Positions 61,885-64,000 of a stretch of 64,000 nucleotides of DNA are shown here, in pieces. The notes below the pieces were generated by a model that did not search any database, was not told the DNA's origin, and saw nothing but the letters and a program-made list of their open reading frames with translations. The stretch comes from an uncultured Campylobacterales bacterium (GTDB taxonomy: Bacteria; Campylobacterota; Campylobacteria; Campylobacterales; Arcobacteraceae). Each line of letters starts with the position of its first letter. The first letter of the stretch is position 1. The translations under genes were made by a program, and so were the position numbers. The stretch is taken from contig CANNFB010000003.1 of assembly GCA_947503785.1 (NCBI GenBank), positions 62,001 through 126,000 of the forward strand, read 5' to 3'.

Positions 61885-64000
61885 TTGAAAATTTCAAGCG
61901 TCTTATTTTCTTTTAAGACAACATTAATATTACTTGCTATTTTAGCAATTGGAGCTGGTTATGCTACCTTTATTGAAAATGATTTTGGTACATCAACAGC
62001 TAGAGTATTAGTTTATAATAACATCTGGTATGAAACAATATTAGTATTAACTACTATAAACTTAACAGGTATTATTTTTAAATATAAAATGTGGAAAAAT
62101 ACTCCTAGATTTATATTTCACTCTTCATTTGTGATTATACTAATAGGTGCTGGTGTTACTAGATATGTAGGATATGAAGGTATCATGCAAATTAAAGAAG
62201 GAACTACAGAAAACAGAATGATTTCTTTAGAGCCATACTTACAAGTAACTATTGTAGAGGGTGAAAAAACGTACTTTAAAGAGTACCAAATGGAATTTAC
62301 TACATTACTTAAATCAATAAATGAATTTAAGCATACTATTTCATATGAGGATAAAAACCTTAACATTGATTACAAAAACTATATGCTTGCTAAAAAAGGC
62401 GATGCAAAGATGGGTATGTTAACTGTTGATGTTACAGTTAATGGTGAAACTCAAGAACTTAAATTACCAGGAAGAAGAAGTCAAAAAGGTCTTAAAAGAG
62501 AATTGAAATTTGGTGATACTTCGGTGTTTTTAGAGTATGGTTCTAAAGTACTTACATTACCTTTTGCAATTAAACTAAATGATTTTCAACTTGATAGATA
62601 TCCAGGAAGTATGTCTCCTTCTTCATATGCATCTGAAGTAACTGTTATTAAGGAAGATGGAAATACTTACGATTATAGGATTTTTATGAATAAAACAATG
62701 CACGAAGGTAACTTCTTATTTTTCCAAAGTTCATATTTTCCTGATGAAACAGGTACTGTGTTATCTGTAAATAATGACCCTGGAAAATGGCCAACATACT
62801 TAGGTTATTTCCTTTTAACTTTAGGACTTTGTCTAAACTTTTTTGATAAAAAATCAAGATTCAGAAAGCTTACGAAATTTGTGGATTCTAAAAGTATTGC
62901 TTCAATAGCAGCTGCATGTATTTTTGTTTTTAGTGCAACATCACTTGAGGCAAATGAAGATGATACAAACTTTAAAATAAAAGCACAGCAAACTGTTGAA
63001 TATTTAAAAACTTTTAAAGAAGAATCAGCGCAAACTGCAAATAATTTTGCAAGATTAGTTACTCAAAGTTCTTCAGGAAGAATGAAACCAATTTCATCTT
63101 TAAACAGAGAAATTGTTTTAAAATTAAGTGGAAAAACTGAGTTTCTTGGAATGAATGCAGATCAAGTTGTTCTTGGTATTTTATCTCGTCCAGAAATTTG
63201 GAGAGATATTAAATTAATAAAAATTAAAACACCAAAACTTAAAAATTTTCTAGGTGTTGATACATCAAGAAAGCATATAGCCTTTTCTGAAGTATTTAAA
63301 GATGGTAAATATCTTTTAGCAAAAGAATCTGAAAAAGCGTCTTTATCAAAGCCGAATGAAAGAGGAACTTACGAAAGAGATATTATTAAAATAGATGAAA
63401 GATTAAATATTATATATGCAGTATTTAATGGAAACTTATTTAATATCTATCCAGAAGTTGAAACTTCAAAAAAGACTACAAATACAAAAGTTAGCAATAA
63501 ATGGTTTACTCCAATGGACGCTATGAATGATTTTGAAGGTAGAAATAAAACAGCAGTTGAAGCCATGACTAGAGGTTTAATAAACTCTATTATTCAGAAT
63601 AAATGGACTGAGGCTGACAACTTTATTTCAATGATAAATACATATCAACAAAAAGTTGGTTCAAAAGTTGTATTAAGTCAATCAGAAATTGATAATGAAA
63701 TTACGTTTAATGAAATTGATATCTTTCCTAAAGTTATGTTGGCATATATTTTCTTAGGAATTATTATATTAATTGCTGCATTCTTTGTAGTATTTAATCC
63801 TAGTATTAAACCTAAAAAGACTACATTTGTATTCTTTGTACTACTTTCATTAATATTTGCAGTTCATACTTATGGTATGGGATTCAGATGGATTATTTCA
63901 GGGCATGCTCCATGGTCTGATACCTATGAAACTTTACTATACATTTCATGGTCAGCAGTATTTGCAGGTATTATGTTCTTTAGAAAATCTTTACTAGCAC
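61885..64000 (+). CDS. Fused cytochrome c biogenesis protein CcsBA (partial, runs off the window)
   Basis: An open frame of at least 705 codons starting with TTG after AAAGGA, with no stop before the window end. The N-terminal ResB/CcsB part has SFKTTLILLAILAIGAGYATFIENDFGT and four membrane helices around a large periplasmic domain. The 3' end enters a CcsA domain (GFRWIISGHAPWSDTYETLLYISW). The single-chain ResB-CcsA fusion is typical of Helicobacter and relatives; it moves heme to apocytochrome c in the periplasm. Assignment is confident; length and C-terminal WWD/His residues lie beyond the window. Confidence 0.93.
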   Translation, partial: MKISSVLFSFKTTLILLAILAIGAGYATFIENDFGTSTARVLVYNNIWYETILVLTTINLTGIIFKYKMWKNTPRFIFHSSFVIILIGAGVTRYVGYEGIMQIKEGTTENRMISLEPYLQVTIVEGEKTYFKEYQMEFTTLLKSINEFKHTISYEDKNLNIDYKNYMLAKKGDAKMGMLTVDVTVNGETQELKLPGRRSQKGLKRELKFGDTSVFLEYGSKVLTLPFAIKLNDFQLDRYPGSMSPSSYASEVTVIKEDGNTYDYRIFMNKTMHEGNFLFFQSSYFPDETGTVLSVNNDPGKWPTYLGYFLLTLGLCLNFFDKKSRFRKLTKFVDSKSIASIAAACIFVFSATSLEANEDDTNFKIKAQQTVEYLKTFKEESAQTANNFARLVTQSSSGRMKPISSLNREIVLKLSGKTEFLGMNADQVVLGILSRPEIWRDIKLIKIKTPKLKNFLGVDTSRKHIAFSEVFKDGKYLLAKESEKASLSKPNERGTYERDIIKIDERLNIIYAVFNGNLFNIYPEVETSKKTTNTKVSNKWFTPMDAMNDFEGRNKTAVEAMTRGLINSIIQNKWTEADNFISMINTYQQKVGSKVVLSQSEIDNEITFNEIDIFPKVMLAYIFLGIIILIAAFFVVFNPSIKPKKTTFVFFVLLSLIFAVHTYGMGFRWIISGHAPWSDTYETLLYISWSAVFAGIMFFRKSLLA

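Noticed and set aside
1-64000. Prophage, IS element, CRISPR array, rRNA or tRNA genes
   Set aside because: Searched for by eye: no transposase, integrase, phage structural gene, regularly spaced repeats or cloverleaf found.

Overview
The window is strongly AT-rich bacterial chromosome with tightly packed genes. It most resembles Campylobacterota, probably the Arcobacteraceae. The clues are a fused ResB/CcsA cytochrome c biogenesis gene, sensor kinases whose H-box reads IAHQWRQPL, a CmoB/LptB/TsaE/Lgt complement of that style, dispersed trp and arg genes, and frequent TTG starts. This placement is inference; there is no rRNA or tRNA in the window to confirm it. I see no prophage, IS element or CRISPR array.

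Region 1 (97-10400, minus strand) is a complete phosphonate system read phnF-C-D-E-G-H-I-J-K-L-M-(27-codon ORF)-N-P. It holds a GntR/PhnF repressor, an ABC importer, the C-P lyase core GHIJ with its ABC partners K and L, and the ribosyl-phosphonate processing enzymes M, N and P. A palindrome upstream of phnF is a likely PhnF operator. Region 2 (10489-14547, minus) holds ribA-rsmG-PP0621-like-hypothetical, then a small membrane ORF overlapping glyS. Region 3 (14607-17378, plus) is hemB with a two-component pair. Region 4 (17355-22154) is a two-subunit, Tat-exported molybdenum hydroxylase with XdhC and MocA-like maturation factors and a divergent TetR gene. Region 5 (22168-25034, minus) is the anaerobic class III ribonucleotide reductase. 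Its glycyl-radical tail lies on a separate 54-residue ORF between nrdD and nrdG.

Region 6 (25246-29809, plus) is argF, hemN, a CCG-domain Fe-S protein and lgt. Region 7 (29826-33809, minus) has small Cys-rich and hypothetical genes, a response regulator and polA. Region 8 (33899-38018, plus) is kdsB plus an overlapping EAL/GGDEF pair for cyclic-di-GMP. Region 9 (38041-41730) is an S4 protein-trpD-tsaE-lptB on the minus strand and argG on the plus strand.

Region 10 (41745-44183) is a TonB-dependent receptor led by a TPP riboswitch and bracketed by two nearly identical terminators, so probably a thiamine-related outer-membrane importer. Region 11 (44295-50963, plus) is a five-gene cluster: M20 peptidase, RimK-like ATP-grasp, ATP-grasp with tandem HhH, M14 carboxypeptidase with FN3-like and DNRLRE-like modules, and a gamma-carbonic-anhydrase-type hexapeptide protein. 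It pairs amide-bond-making with amide-bond-breaking enzymes and is the best candidate for an undescribed pathway. Region 12 (51009-64000) holds recR-Zn protein-sensor kinase-dUTPase, dnaJ, an orphan trpB, a ferritin-like DUF455 protein, an MBL hydrolase, two tandem degenerate GGDEF proteins, cmoB, and ccsBA running off the end.

The two leading discoveries are the split NrdD (22826-25034) and the ATP-grasp/M20/M14 operon (44295-50963).
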